A DNA stretch of 64,000 nucleotides from the NCBI RefSeq assembly GCF_017696175.1, contig NZ_JAAORE010000003.1, forward strand, positions 186,001 through 250,000, written 5' to 3'. Position numbers and translations under genes: made by a program. The notes beneath the pieces are model-generated. The model was not told the origin of the DNA. It saw nothing but the letters and a program-made list of their open reading frames with translations, and made no database searches. Position 1 is the stretch's first letter. Each line of letters begins with the position of its first letter. The DNA is from Prochlorococcus marinus XMU1404. Lineage in GTDB: Bacteria; Cyanobacteriota; Cyanobacteriia; PCC-6307; Cyanobiaceae. Of this stretch, positions 46,685 to 56,501 are shown piece after piece.

Positions 46685-48157
46685 ATGCAATTTTCTACAT
46701 TCCAAAAAAATCTAGATAACTGGCAAGGTCCTTCATTAATTTTTGGAGTTTTAGAAGAAGAAATAGCAAACCAACTTGAAAAATTAAATTTTGTTGTTGA
46801 CTCAAAATTATTACTAAAAAAAGTTACTCAAAGAAAATTTAAAGGAGAAAAAGGAAAAACTTTAAGCTTTGAATTTTTAGATCAAAAATTAGAAACTTTA
46901 ATCATTGTTGGGCTTGGAAAATCAAAAGACCTTAACAAAAGTGATATAGAAATCTCCATAGGAAATCTAATTAGGAAGATTGTTGATAAAAACGAGAAAA
47001 TCAGCATATTGTTGCCTTGGGAATTAATAAATTCAAAAATAGAAATAAATCAATTAGCAGAGTCAGCCAGATTATCTGCTTATAAGGACAATAGATTCAA
47101 TAAGAAAAAAGATGAAAAGAAAGTTCTTAAAGAAATTGAATTTTTGAATTTAAAAAAATTTGAAAATATTAGCTTTGAAGAGTCAGAAAAAATATGTGAA
47201 GGTGTAGAACTAGCCAGAAGACTTGTAGCTGCCCCTCCAAATAGCCTTACGCCTCTAGAAATGTCTATGCAAGCTACTCAAATAGCTAAAGATCATGGCT
47301 TGGAAGTAAAAATTTTAGAGTCAAAAGAATGTGAAGATTTAGGAATGGGTGCATATCTAGCTGTAGCAAAAGGATCTGATCTTGATCCTAAATTTATACA
47401 TCTAACTTTGAAATCAGAGGGGCCTATAAAAGAAAGGATTGCTCTTGTTGGGAAAGGTTTAACCTTTGATTCTGGAGGTTACAATCTGAAAGTAGGGGCA
47501 TCTCAAATTGAAATGATGAAATATGATATGGGCGGCAGCGCAGCAGTTTTAGGAGCAGCAAAAGCACTTGGAGCTATCAAACCAAAAGGCCTAGAAATTC
47601 ATTTTATTGTGGCATCATGTGAAAACATGATAAATGGATCTGCTGTACATCCAGGAGACGTAGTTAAAGCATCTAATGGCAAGACAATTGAAATAAATAA
47701 CACCGATGCAGAGGGCAGACTAACATTGGCTGATTCTTTAACTTACGCATCAAATTTAAAACCAGATTCAATCATAGATCTTGCCACCTTAACAGGAGCA
47801 ATTGTTATTGCATTAGGAAGTGATGTAGCAGGATTCTGGAGTAATAATAATGATTTAGCAAATGATCTAAAAACTGCATCAGCCGAAGCTGGAGAAGAAT
47901 TATGGCAAATGCCTTTACAAAAATCCTATAAGGAAGGGTTAAAGTCTCATATAGCTGATATGAAAAATACAGGTCCAAGAGCAGGTGGATCAATAACTGC
48001 TGCTTTGTTTCTCGAGGAATTCTTAAATGAAGATATAAAATGGGCTCATATCGATATCGCAGGCACTTGTTGGACTGATAAAAATAAGGGGATTAACCCA
48101 TCAGGTGCAACCGGTTTTGGAGTTAAAACTCTTGTTCAATGGATTAAAAATAAATAA
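46685..48157 (+). CDS. pepA: Leucyl aminopeptidase (M17)
   Basis: PepA is a zinc or manganese hexameric aminopeptidase in the cytoplasm. The 490-residue protein has an N-terminal macro-like domain and a C-terminal catalytic domain. It contains [15 protein letters not shown] with metal ligands, [14 protein letters not shown], and the family signature [15 protein letters not shown] (about 339-353); [19 protein letters not shown] follows. The start is ATG. It is convergent with msrA, 12 bp apart. The call is secure. Confidence 0.96.
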   Translation: MQFSTFQKNLDNWQGPSLIFGVLEEEIANQLEKLNFVVDSKLLLKKVTQRKFKGEKGKTLSFEFLDQKLETLIIVGLGKSKDLNKSDIEISIGNLIRKIVDKNEKISILLPWELINSKIEINQLAESARLSAYKDNRFNKKKDEKKVLKEIEFLNLKKFENISFEESEKICEGVELARRLVAAPPNSLTPLEMSMQATQIAKDHGLEVKILESKECEDLGMGAYLAVAKGSDLDPKFIHLTLKSEGPIKERIALVGKGLTFDSGGYNLKVGASQIEMMKYDMGGSAAVLGAAKALGAIKPKGLEIHFIVASCENMINGSAVHPGDVVKASNGKTIEINNTDAEGRLTLADSLTYASNLKPDSIIDLATLTGAIVIALGSDVAGFWSNNNDLANDLKTASAEAGEELWQMPLQKSYKEGLKSHIADMKNTGPRAGGSITAALFLEEFLNEDIKWAHIDIAGTCWTDKNKGINPSGATGFGVKTLVQWIKNK

Positions 48158-48169
48158 TAATATTTAAAA

Positions 48170-48775
48170 TCATTCAGACCAAGGATTATTTGATCTAGCG
48201 TTATTCCCCCATAACTTATCCAATTTCTGATCTCTCCCACAGGAGTATCTATAAAACTTATATTTTAATTCATTTCTCTCAGCAAAATCCTGATGATATT
48301 CTTCAGCTAACCAAAATTGACCTCTTGGTTTTAATTCAACATATATTTTTTCTAATGGCAATCTCAATTCATTAGATGCTGAAACAATTGCATTTTTTGC
48401 ATAAGTTTCCTCTATTTTATCTTTGAAAAAAATCACTGGCCTATAAGAATCTCCACGATCACAAAATTGCCCATTACCGTCCAGCGGATCAATATTTCTC
48501 ATATATAGCCTAAGTATTTCGGCCAAACTTACAAGTTGGGAATCATAATTAACCAAAACAACTTCTTGATGACCGTCATGATTTTCGTAAGTAGGATTTT
48601 GGGAATCTCCTCCAGAATAGCCACTTTGCACAAAATTTATCCCTTTAAAAGACTCTAAATCGTGTTCTAAACACCAAAAACACCCTCCCGCAAGAATCAA
48701 TTCTTCTGCGAAGGTATTTATAGGGTTAAGAAAAATTGAAAAAGCAATTATTAAAGGTAAAAAATATTTCATCAC
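48170..48775 (-). CDS. msrA: Peptide methionine sulfoxide reductase MsrA, with signal peptide
   Basis: MsrA repairs oxidised methionine. The 201-residue protein has the active-site motif GGCFWCLE (about 30-37), QSGYSGGDSQNPTYEN, GHQEVVLVNYD and WLAEEYHQDF. An N-terminal hydrophobic stretch (YFLPLIIAFSIFLNPINTFA) ends in an AxA-like cleavage site, so the enzyme is probably exported to the periplasm or lumen. The start is GTG with ATG directly after. It lies 13 bp after lpxB on the same strand. Cysteines near the C-terminus (RYSCGR) could be resolving. Confidence 0.94.
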   Translation of the reverse strand: MMKYFLPLIIAFSIFLNPINTFAEELILAGGCFWCLEHDLESFKGINFVQSGYSGGDSQNPTYENHDGHQEVVLVNYDSQLVSLAEILRLYMRNIDPLDGNGQFCDRGDSYRPVIFFKDKIEETYAKNAIVSASNELRLPLEKIYVELKPRGQFWLAEEYHQDFAERNELKYKFYRYSCGRDQKLDKLWGNNARSNNPWSE

Positions 48776-48788
48776 TTAATTATAAGGT

Positions 48789-49967
48789 TCAAATAATTGA
48801 ATTAATGATTTCTTTGGCGGCTCTATCAACTACTCCTTCCTCTCCTAATTCTTTTTTTAAAAGAGCATACCCTTTTTTGATTTTTGCTTTTTCTGATTTC
48901 AGATCAAGAAGCCTGCAAGCTTTATAAAAAATTTTCTTTTCATTAAAATTTTTCTGGACAAACTCTGCTATTATTGATTTTTTCATTAAAAGATTCACAG
49001 GAGAAATAAATCTCACTTTAAAATTCAGAATTTTTCTTGCAATAAAAGCTGTAACTCTACTCACTTTATATCCAACAACCTGTGGTATACCGTATAAAGC
49101 TAATTCCATATTAACTGTACCTGATTTGCATAAAGCTAGTTTTGTTAATGAATAAATATAAGGTTTCAATTCAGAATTATCTTGCTGAGAGATAACCTTA
49201 CCTTTGATTCCATATTTTTCTAAACCCTTTCTAAATTTTTCATCAAAAGCACTCCTACAGGATGGAATACAAACAACAAGACTTGGGTATTTTAGTTGCA
49301 ATTGTTTTGCAGTTTTCAAAAATGTTGGCAATATGTACCTCAACTCTTGTGGTCTTGATGCAGGCATTAAAAGTAAAATATTCTGGTTATTTCTAAGTTT
49401 AAGAATTGTTCTAGAAACTTTCTTAGAAGGAAGTTTTTTTGTTAAATCAATCATTGGGTGTCCAACCCAAAAAACATTTCCACCCCTCCTTTTATAGAAG
49501 TTCGCTTCCTGCTTAAAAATCGCAAAAATTTTATCTGAAAAATTAATTAAATTTGTAGTGCTATTATTACCAACTCTCCACGCCCATTCTTGAGGAGCAA
49601 TGTAGTAGTAAATTGGAAGAGTATTTTTCGATCTTTTTAATTTATTCCCAATACTAATATTTGGCCCCATATAATCAATCAAAATTAAGCAATCTGGAGG
49701 ATATTTTTTTAGTAATTTATATAATCTTCTTTGAATTCTTATTGTGGGAAGAAGAAGAGGCAAAGCCTCCCAAATTCCTATTGCACTAATTGATGTAGTA
49801 TCTTGAAGAATTTTTACACCTTCTTTCTTCATCCTTTCCCCACCTAATCCGCAAATTTCTAAATCTAAAGATTTTTTCATTGCTTCATCAAATAATGCTT
49901 TTGACAATAAACTCCCATGTAAATCTCCGGAGACTTCTCCTGTACTGATAAATATTTTTTTGTTCAT
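48789..49967 (-). CDS. lpxB: Lipid-A-disaccharide synthase
   Basis: LpxB joins two acylated glucosamines in lipid A synthesis. The 392-residue GT-B enzyme begins KIFISTGEVSGDLHGSLL and has LILIDYMGPNISIG, YYIAPQEWAWR, FWVGHPMID and LALCKSGTVNMELAL. It is the last gene of the lpxC-fabZ-lpxA-lpxB run, 4 bp after lpxA. It is known that Prochlorococcus keeps a simple lipid A. The call is secure. Confidence 0.96.
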   Translation of the reverse strand: MNKKIFISTGEVSGDLHGSLLSKALFDEAMKKSLDLEICGLGGERMKKEGVKILQDTTSISAIGIWEALPLLLPTIRIQRRLYKLLKKYPPDCLILIDYMGPNISIGNKLKRSKNTLPIYYYIAPQEWAWRVGNNSTTNLINFSDKIFAIFKQEANFYKRRGGNVFWVGHPMIDLTKKLPSKKVSRTILKLRNNQNILLLMPASRPQELRYILPTFLKTAKQLQLKYPSLVVCIPSCRSAFDEKFRKGLEKYGIKGKVISQQDNSELKPYIYSLTKLALCKSGTVNMELALYGIPQVVGYKVSRVTAFIARKILNFKVRFISPVNLLMKKSIIAEFVQKNFNEKKIFYKACRLLDLKSEKAKIKKGYALLKKELGEEGVVDRAAKEIINSII

Positions 49968-49971
49968 TAAT

Positions 49972-50817
49972 TTATAAAGGCATTGGACCGCGTCTTTCTT
50001 TCGAGATTGAATCTTTTAAAAAATTACATAATTTCATTGAAGCATTATCTAACTTACTTTTTTTTGCGATTTCCAATGCTTCAGACATTACATTATTGGA
50101 TTTAAAAAGTAAATTCCACGTACTTTGCAAAATTTTTAAATCAACATCATTATTTTCCATCAAACCACTTCTTTTAATACCAATTCTGTTCAAACCTCTT
50201 AGTCTCCCAGGATGACCTTCTGCTATACAAAAAGGTGGTACATCCCTATCCACTCTAGTCATTCCTCCAATCATTGCTAAATATCCAATATGTACAAATT
50301 GATGAATACCTAAACAGCCACCAATAATAGCTTTATCTTCAACCTTTACATGGCCAGCAACTTGCACACTATTAGATAAAACTATCCCATTACCAAGTTC
50401 ACAATTATGACCTATATGAGAATAAGCCATTAACAAATTATTATTGCCAATAATAGTTTTTTCCCCTTCATCAGTTGCTTTATTAATAGTTACACATTCT
50501 CTAAAAGTATTATCATCTCCAATAATGACCTCTGTAGGAGCTCCTCTATATTTAAGATCTTGGGGATCTTGACCTATAAAAACATTTGGGAAAACCTTAT
50601 TGTTCCTTCCTATTTGAGTCTTTCCAGTAATTACAGCATTCGGTCCTATCTCTGTCCCTTTCCCAATAGTCACGTTAGGGCCAATAACAGCTCCTTGAGA
50701 GATAAATACTCCATCATGCAATTCTGCATTTGAGTCAACAAAAGCATTTGGGTGTACTTGTACACCTTCAAAGTTTTTCTTTAATTCATTATTTTTATTC
50801 TTCATATTACTAATCAA
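49972..50817 (-). CDS. lpxA: Acyl-[ACP]--UDP-N-acetylglucosamine O-acyltransferase
   Basis: LpxA adds the first acyl chain to UDP-GlcNAc. The 281-residue left-handed beta helix shows hexapeptide repeats such as [20 protein letters not shown] and the catalytic His segment [16 protein letters not shown]. The start is TTG at 50817 (overlapping fabZ by 8 bp) or the ATG at 50805. The C-terminal helical domain ends [17 protein letters not shown]. It belongs to the lipid A cluster. The call is secure. Confidence 0.95.
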   Translation of the reverse strand: MISNMKNKNNELKKNFEGVQVHPNAFVDSNAELHDGVFISQGAVIGPNVTIGKGTEIGPNAVITGKTQIGRNNKVFPNVFIGQDPQDLKYRGAPTEVIIGDDNTFRECVTINKATDEGEKTIIGNNNLLMAYSHIGHNCELGNGIVLSNSVQVAGHVKVEDKAIIGGCLGIHQFVHIGYLAMIGGMTRVDRDVPPFCIAEGHPGRLRGLNRIGIKRSGLMENNDVDLKILQSTWNLLFKSNNVMSEALEIAKKSKLDNASMKLCNFLKDSISKERRGPMPL

Positions 50818-51268
50818 CCAAGGAAAACATTAATTCTCCGGCACAAGCCAACTTCCCATCTACGTGTGCCTCTCCTTTTACCTTGCCAAATCTTTTTCTT
50901 TTTATACTCAATAATTCACAAGTAATTATCAATTGATCTCCAGGTACAACAGGTCTTCTGAATTTAACATTATTTATTCCAGCAAAAACGAAAAGTCCTT
51001 TAGGAAGGTCAGGCATTTGAGTTACTATTATTCCTCCAACTTGAGCCATCGATTCAACAATAAGGACCCCAGGCATTAATGGTCTCTCAGGAAAGTGGCC
51101 TTGAAATTGCGGCTCATTTATAGTTACATTTTTTACTGCGACGGCACGCTCACCAGGAATATGCTCAATTACTTTATCCACTAGAGCAAAAGGATATCTG
51201 TGAGGTAATAAACCTAATATTTTCTCAGAGGAGAGTTGATTATTTTCACTGGATAATTTCTTTTCCAA
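50810..51268 (-). CDS. fabZ: 3-hydroxyacyl-[ACP] dehydratase FabZ
   Basis: FabZ removes water from 3-hydroxyacyl-ACP in fatty acid elongation and competes for the LpxA/LpxD substrate. The 152-residue hotdog-fold protein has [14 protein letters not shown] and the catalytic [20 protein letters not shown] (about 74-93), containing the active-site His and Glu. The start is TTG. It overlaps lpxA by 8 bp and follows lpxC after 16 bp. This position is usual for the lipid A cluster. Confidence 0.96.
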   Translation of the reverse strand: MEKKLSSENNQLSSEKILGLLPHRYPFALVDKVIEHIPGERAVAVKNVTINEPQFQGHFPERPLMPGVLIVESMAQVGGIIVTQMPDLPKGLFVFAGINNVKFRRPVVPGDQLIITCELLSIKRKRFGKVKGEAHVDGKLACAGELMFSLVD

Positions 51269-51284
51269 AGCAATAAAGATAAAG

Positions 51285-52121
51285 TTAATGTTTTAGCGAT
51301 GAGGCCAATAAAGCGTTTAAAGAATGTGATCCTTTATAAACTAAAATTTGGGCCTTAGGTAACCCTACCAAAGCCAAGTCCCCAATAAGGTCCAAAATTT
51401 TATGTCTTATTGGTTCATTATCAAATCTTAATGGTGGATTAACCCATCCATCACCATCACAAACAAGGGCATTTTCCAAACTTCCACCCTTTATTAATCC
51501 AAGTTCACTCAACTCTTGAAATTGATCCTTAAAGCCAAAAGTTCTTGCTGGAGCAATCATTTCAACAAAACTTTTTGGATTTAAATCAATCACAAAAGTT
51601 TGATCACTAATTGCTTTATAGGGAAAACTTATGGTTGATATAATTGTAGTTTTTTCAGAGGGGGTTGCTGCTATAACTGAGCTTTTTTTATTTAAAATTA
51701 TGGATTTATTAATCGCCCGAAAAAAATTATCTGGTTTAGGAGCCTTTTTTATCCCTACTTCCTCAAATTCTTTAACCCACTGAATCGCTGAACCATCTAA
51801 AAGCGGGATCTCTCTCCCATCTACTTCAATATGTATATAACTTAATCCACACCCAGCCATTGAAGATAATAGATGTTCAATAGTGTATAAATTTCGTCTT
51901 CCTAATTTAACCGCCGTACAAAGCATCGTACTTCCTATTAAATCTTGAGTTAGCTTAAAAATATCGTTGGGTTTATCCTTAAAAGAAACATAATATCCTT
52001 CTTTTTCGTAAGGAGAAATTGTTACCCTTGTTGAATCTCCACTATGAAGACCTATCCCTTCTCTGGTAATGGTACCAGCTAAGGTATAGCAATAATCATA
52101 ATTAGTAGGCCAAGAAAACAC
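51285..52121 (-). CDS. lpxC: UDP-3-O-acyl-N-acetylglucosamine deacetylase
   Basis: LpxC is the zinc amidase that commits lipid A synthesis. The 278-residue protein contains the first zinc His in [18 protein letters not shown], and the second pair [12 protein letters not shown] (zinc His and Asp). [13 protein letters not shown] is at the N-terminus. The start is GTG immediately after the omp85 stop, with no base between. It is normal in length. The call is secure. Confidence 0.96.
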   Translation of the reverse strand: MFSWPTNYDYCYTLAGTITREGIGLHSGDSTRVTISPYEKEGYYVSFKDKPNDIFKLTQDLIGSTMLCTAVKLGRRNLYTIEHLLSSMAGCGLSYIHIEVDGREIPLLDGSAIQWVKEFEEVGIKKAPKPDNFFRAINKSIILNKKSSVIAATPSEKTTIISTISFPYKAISDQTFVIDLNPKSFVEMIAPARTFGFKDQFQELSELGLIKGGSLENALVCDGDGWVNPPLRFDNEPIRHKILDLIGDLALVGLPKAQILVYKGSHSLNALLASSLKH

Positions 52122-54266
52122 TTAAAACTTCCATCCCACTCCAAGTGTATATCTCCAATCTCCACTTAGTTCTTTACTAGCAACATCTAATCTTAATGGA
52201 CCAATTGGGGTTTTAACTCCAACTGAACCTCCAAGCGAATAGCCAGAACCTGATTTCTTTAATAATTTTCCGGGTTTTCCTGGAACATTCTTTTGAGAGC
52301 CTAAATCACTTCCTGCATCAACGAATAAAGCTCCAGTTATCATTCTCCAAACAGGGAATCTATACTCTATGGTACCTTCAACAAAACTTTTACTTACAGC
52401 TAGATCACAAGATCCCCAACCTCTAACTGATGATGTTCCTCCCATACAAAATGCTTCATAAGGAGGCAATTCCCCAACAATTGTTCCTCCCGTAAAGTGA
52501 AAACCAATAGCCTGAGGACAATCTTCACTACTTTCATTACTAGACCTACATGCTTTGGTTAAATTTATCAACTTTATTGGGATAAAAGATGAATAGGAGG
52601 CTTTCATTCTATTGAAAGTTGGAGAGTTTTGACCCATTGAAACAAATTGTTCAGTACCAAAGCTTAATTTGTTTCCTGAAGTTGGATTTACAGAATTATT
52701 CAAATTATTTCTAGATGTACTTGCAATTAAACTAACCAGTGTATTTTCTTCAGGACAGGTGCCATCACTAGGAGTAAATCCAATACATATAATATCGCTT
52801 ATATTACCGGTTGTTGGTGTCATATCACCATAAGGTTTTTTGTTGCCATCACCATCAATCATCTTTACTTTCTTGAAATTCATCCCTGCAAGAACTCTCC
52901 ATTTGGCAATTTTAAATGGATCCCCATCATTAAATGGTCTTGAGAAAGAAAATCCACCTCCTGTTTTTTCTAGAACTATTGATGAAAAAGTATCAGCTGT
53001 TGAAGTAGTTGTATCATTTACAGCATAAATACGTCCATTATCTTCACTTTTAAATTCCTGTGGATAATTTCTACTTAGAAAAATATTTGTTCTAAAAGAA
53101 GTTTTATATTTATCTCCTTTAATCCATGGGTCATATATAGAAAAATTATAGGTTGTTGAATATTCTCCAAAATTTAGATTGAATTTTGTAGACCAAGCTC
53201 TGCCTAGTGCATTAGTTTCCTGCAAACCAATAGTGGCAAAGACACCTGCACTATTACTATAACCAAGACCACCTGTTAATGATCCTGTTCTTTGCTCGCT
53301 CAAATCTAAGAAAATTATGACTTGACCAGGATTTAAATTATCTGGGCCAAGAGATACCTTTACATCATCAAATAATGATGTGGCATAAAGTCTTTTGATA
53401 TCAGCTTCTAAAATTTTTCTATTAAAAATAGTACCAGGCTGTGTTTTTAACTCTCTATTTATAACCCAGTCTTTTGTTTTCCCTTTTCTAGGTTTCCCAT
53501 CGACAGTAGATTCACCATCAGACCCAAGAAATCTTAACTTTACATCAGATATAATTCCCTCAGAGACTTTTAATGTTACTATCCCATTTTCGGAAATTCT
53601 GTCAGGTCCATTGATTCTCACTAAAGAATAACCCTTACTTTCATAATGCTTTTTAATAATTTTTATCTTGTTTTGCAATTCATTTAGGTTAAGAGTTGTG
53701 CCATAAAAATTTTTAAAAATATTATTTACATATGAATTAGAGATTACAGAATTCAATGGTTCAAGTTCAACTTTTGTCAAAATTGGATTGGGCACTACAT
53801 TTACAATTATCCTTACTCCTAACGGGCCATCTTGAGAATTTATTTTAACTCCTGAAAACCAACCACTAGCATAAATTGCATTTAAATCTTTGTTTAAAAT
53901 TCGATTATTAACAACACTTCCCGGCTTTATACTCATAGAATCATATGCAGCTAATTCAAGTTTCCTGCCCTCAGGATGATTTTCCCAACCTTTTATAATT
54001 ATTTCTGAAATAAGAACACTTTCTTGCTTAGTATTCTTTTCATTTTCTGCCATAAAGAAATTTTTCTGTTGTTTAATATCAAAACCTTGAATTAAACCAT
54101 CTTGAATATTTTGTATTTCTAAAGTTGAGATCGATTGCTCAAAGTCATTTGACAAATACTTAGCCGCTAGTTCTGAATTATTTGATATCAAAATCAAAGG
54201 AGAACAAGCAATATTCGTGAAAACCTTTTTAAATTTTAAAAAATGTTTTTGCATAGTATTTTTCAT
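52122..54266 (-). CDS. Outer-membrane assembly factor Omp85 (BamA/Toc75 family)
   Basis: This protein inserts beta-barrels into the outer membrane and is the ancestor of chloroplast Toc75. The 714 residues comprise an N-terminal segment without a clear family domain. POTRA domains follow in about 75-330, with ISEIIIKGWENHPEG, ILTKVELEPLNS and VSEGIISDVKLRFLG. A C-terminal 16-strand barrel contains GTSSVRGWGSCDLAV near 610 and ends GDWRYTLGVGWKF, with an aromatic last residue. The start is ATG. It is first in a compact run with lpxC, fabZ, lpxA and lpxB. Confidence 0.93.
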   Translation of the reverse strand: MKNTMQKHFLKFKKVFTNIACSPLILISNNSELAAKYLSNDFEQSISTLEIQNIQDGLIQGFDIKQQKNFFMAENEKNTKQESVLISEIIIKGWENHPEGRKLELAAYDSMSIKPGSVVNNRILNKDLNAIYASGWFSGVKINSQDGPLGVRIIVNVVPNPILTKVELEPLNSVISNSYVNNIFKNFYGTTLNLNELQNKIKIIKKHYESKGYSLVRINGPDRISENGIVTLKVSEGIISDVKLRFLGSDGESTVDGKPRKGKTKDWVINRELKTQPGTIFNRKILEADIKRLYATSLFDDVKVSLGPDNLNPGQVIIFLDLSEQRTGSLTGGLGYSNSAGVFATIGLQETNALGRAWSTKFNLNFGEYSTTYNFSIYDPWIKGDKYKTSFRTNIFLSRNYPQEFKSEDNGRIYAVNDTTTSTADTFSSIVLEKTGGGFSFSRPFNDGDPFKIAKWRVLAGMNFKKVKMIDGDGNKKPYGDMTPTTGNISDIICIGFTPSDGTCPEENTLVSLIASTSRNNLNNSVNPTSGNKLSFGTEQFVSMGQNSPTFNRMKASYSSFIPIKLINLTKACRSSNESSEDCPQAIGFHFTGGTIVGELPPYEAFCMGGTSSVRGWGSCDLAVSKSFVEGTIEYRFPVWRMITGALFVDAGSDLGSQKNVPGKPGKLLKKSGSGYSLGGSVGVKTPIGPLRLDVASKELSGDWRYTLGVGWKF

Positions 54267-54298
54267 TATGGGAATAAAGCATTGCTCATTGAATTTAG

Positions 54299-55027
54299 TT
54301 AAATGACTTTGTTTATTCTTCGGTTAATTTCGCTATAAGCTTCAATTAGACCACCTAAATCATTTCTAAATCTGTCTTTGTCTAGGCTTACAATTGTATC
54401 ATTTTTCTGATTGAGATCCCATAATCTACAATTATCAGGACTTATTTCATCTCCTAGAAGTATGTTATTTTTAGAATCATATCCAAACTCCAACTTGAAA
54501 TCTATAAGTCGAAGCTGAATATTTTTAAAAAAAATTTTCAGGATTTCATTAATTTTTAAGGTTAAATCTACTATTAAATTTAAATCATTAGAACTTATAA
54601 TATTCATTAATTCAATTCTATCTTTTGTAATAAGAGGATCATTTAGTTCATCATTCTTAAGATAAAAATCAATTAATGGTTTTGCCAAGTCAGTTCCAGG
54701 TCTAATAGTTGTTTGTTTACATAAAGAACCATAAGCAGTATTTCTCAAAACAATTTCAAGAGGTATTACTTTTATTTTTTGTGCAATTATTGTATTTTCA
54801 TTTTTAAGTTCAATAAAATGAGTAGGAATATTCTTTTTAATTAGAAATTCAAAAATTCTTGCACTTATTAGGCAATTAAGTTTTCCCTTCCCTTCAAATT
54901 TAGCTTTTTTCAATGCATTAAAAGCTGTAGCATCATCTTTAAATTCAATTATCACTTTATCTACATCATCATGAGAAAATACTTTTTTTGCTTTACCTTC
55001 ATAAATCAACTCATATTTATTATTCAT
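54299..55027 (-). CDS. purC: Phosphoribosylaminoimidazole-succinocarboxamide synthase
   Basis: PurC adds aspartate in de novo purine synthesis. The 242-residue protein opens YELIYEGKAKKVF and has AIRFKDDATAF-like FKDDATAFNALKKA. IPLEIVLRNTAYGSL (about 92-106) and LIDFKLEFG with LLGDEISPDNCRLW form the ATP and substrate site. It starts at ATG and is divergent from purD, with a 139-bp gap. It lies 32 bp before omp85 on the same strand, so purC transcription may run into the envelope operon. Confidence 0.96.
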   Translation of the reverse strand: MNNKYELIYEGKAKKVFSHDDVDKVIIEFKDDATAFNALKKAKFEGKGKLNCLISARIFEFLIKKNIPTHFIELKNENTIIAQKIKVIPLEIVLRNTAYGSLCKQTTIRPGTDLAKPLIDFYLKNDELNDPLITKDRIELMNIISSNDLNLIVDLTLKINEILKIFFKNIQLRLIDFKLEFGYDSKNNILLGDEISPDNCRLWDLNQKNDTIVSLDKDRFRNDLGGLIEAYSEINRRINKVI

Positions 55028-55166
55028 TAATTTAAGACCTCAATTGATTACTAAAAGTAAAATTTATAATTAACATATTTATTAGAGATCAACTTTTATA
55101 AATAGTTTCTTTTATTTTACCTGATTATTCATCGAAACCTCATAACCTTCAAAAAAAACAAATTTT

Positions 55167-56498
55167 ATGAGTATCAATTCAACAATTTCTAAGAACTTAA
55201 TAAATTTAGAAAATATTTTAATAATTGGAAATGGAGGAAGAGAAAATTCTTTAGCTTGGGCTATTCAAAAAAATGAATTAGTCAAAAAAATTTATTTAGT
55301 CCCAGGCAATGGAGGATCAGAAAGAATAGAAAAATGTGAAAGAATAGATATTGATATTAACAAGAAAAATGAATTAGCCGAAAAGCTTTATTTACTAAAA
55401 ATAGATTTGATTGTAATAGGGCCCGAAATACCTTTAGCAGATGGATTGGCCGATTTTCTTCGCAAAAAAGATTTCAAAGTATTTGGTCCTGGTAAAGATG
55501 GAGCAAAACTGGAATATAGCAAATCCTGGGCAAAGGAATTTATGGAAGATGCAAATATTCCAACTGCAAAGTTTTGGAAAGTAAAATCTCTAGAAGAGGC
55601 AAAAGAAATTATCCATGCATCTACTATTCCACTAGTCGTCAAAGCGGATGGTTTGGCTTCAGGTAAAGGTGTTTTTATTCCCGATTCAAAAGATGAATGT
55701 TTTAGAGCAGCAGAAATAATCTTCAATGGGAAGTTTGGTAATTCTGGGAATGTGGTAGTTCTCGAAGAAAAAATTCAGGGGCCAGAAGTTTCAGTTTTTG
55801 CTCTATGTGATGGAGAGAAATTCATATTACTTCCAAGTGCACAAGATCATAAACGTCTCAATGAAAATGATAAAGGTCCAAATACAGGAGGGATGGGGGC
55901 TTATTCTCCAGCTCCATTATTAACAGAAGATTACCTTAATATAATTATCAAAGAGATAATTAAACCGACAATAGTTGAGCTTAATAAAAAAAATATTGAT
56001 TATAAAGGCGTAATTTATTTTGGATTAATGATCACAAGGTCTGGGCCAAAAGTTATAGAATATAACTGTAGATTTGGTGACCCCGAATGCCAAACAATAA
56101 TGCCTTTGATGGATCAAAATTTTGTATTTCTTTTAGAAAAATGCTCCATGGGTAATTTAACTGGAGACGAAGTGATTAATACAACCGATAAGGTTAGCGG
56201 TTGTGTAATAGCAACTTCAGGAGGTTACCCTAACCAATATAAAACTGGTTTTCCGATTAAAATAGGAAATATTGATTCAAATGATTTTCAAATATTCGAC
56301 TCTGGCACTGCTCAAAGTAAAAACGGGGAATTATTAACTAATGGAGGACGAGTTTTAAGTATTGTCTGTCAAGATAAAGATTTTGATACGGTTTTCGAAA
56401 AAGCATATAAAAATTTAAAAGAAATATACTTTGATGGTATTTATTTTAGAAATGATATTGGTCATCAAGTGAGGAAAAACTTTCCAAAGGGTAATTAA
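55167..56498 (+). CDS. purD: Phosphoribosylamine--glycine ligase
   Basis: PurD adds glycine to phosphoribosylamine. The 443-residue ATP-grasp enzyme has LIIGNGGRENSLAWAI, VIGPEIPLADGLADFL, PLVVKADGLASGKGVFIP (about 155-172) and QDHKRLNENDKGPNTGGMGA. YNCRFGDPECQTIMPLM is the metal-binding end. It starts at ATG about 18 residues before the core domain. nblS begins 3 bp after its stop, so the pair is an operon. The call is secure. Confidence 0.97.
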   Translation: MSINSTISKNLINLENILIIGNGGRENSLAWAIQKNELVKKIYLVPGNGGSERIEKCERIDIDINKKNELAEKLYLLKIDLIVIGPEIPLADGLADFLRKKDFKVFGPGKDGAKLEYSKSWAKEFMEDANIPTAKFWKVKSLEEAKEIIHASTIPLVVKADGLASGKGVFIPDSKDECFRAAEIIFNGKFGNSGNVVVLEEKIQGPEVSVFALCDGEKFILLPSAQDHKRLNENDKGPNTGGMGAYSPAPLLTEDYLNIIIKEIIKPTIVELNKKNIDYKGVIYFGLMITRSGPKVIEYNCRFGDPECQTIMPLMDQNFVFLLEKCSMGNLTGDEVINTTDKVSGCVIATSGGYPNQYKTGFPIKIGNIDSNDFQIFDSGTAQSKNGELLTNGGRVLSIVCQDKDFDTVFEKAYKNLKEIYFDGIYFRNDIGHQVRKNFPKGN

Positions 56499-56501
56499 AC
56501 A

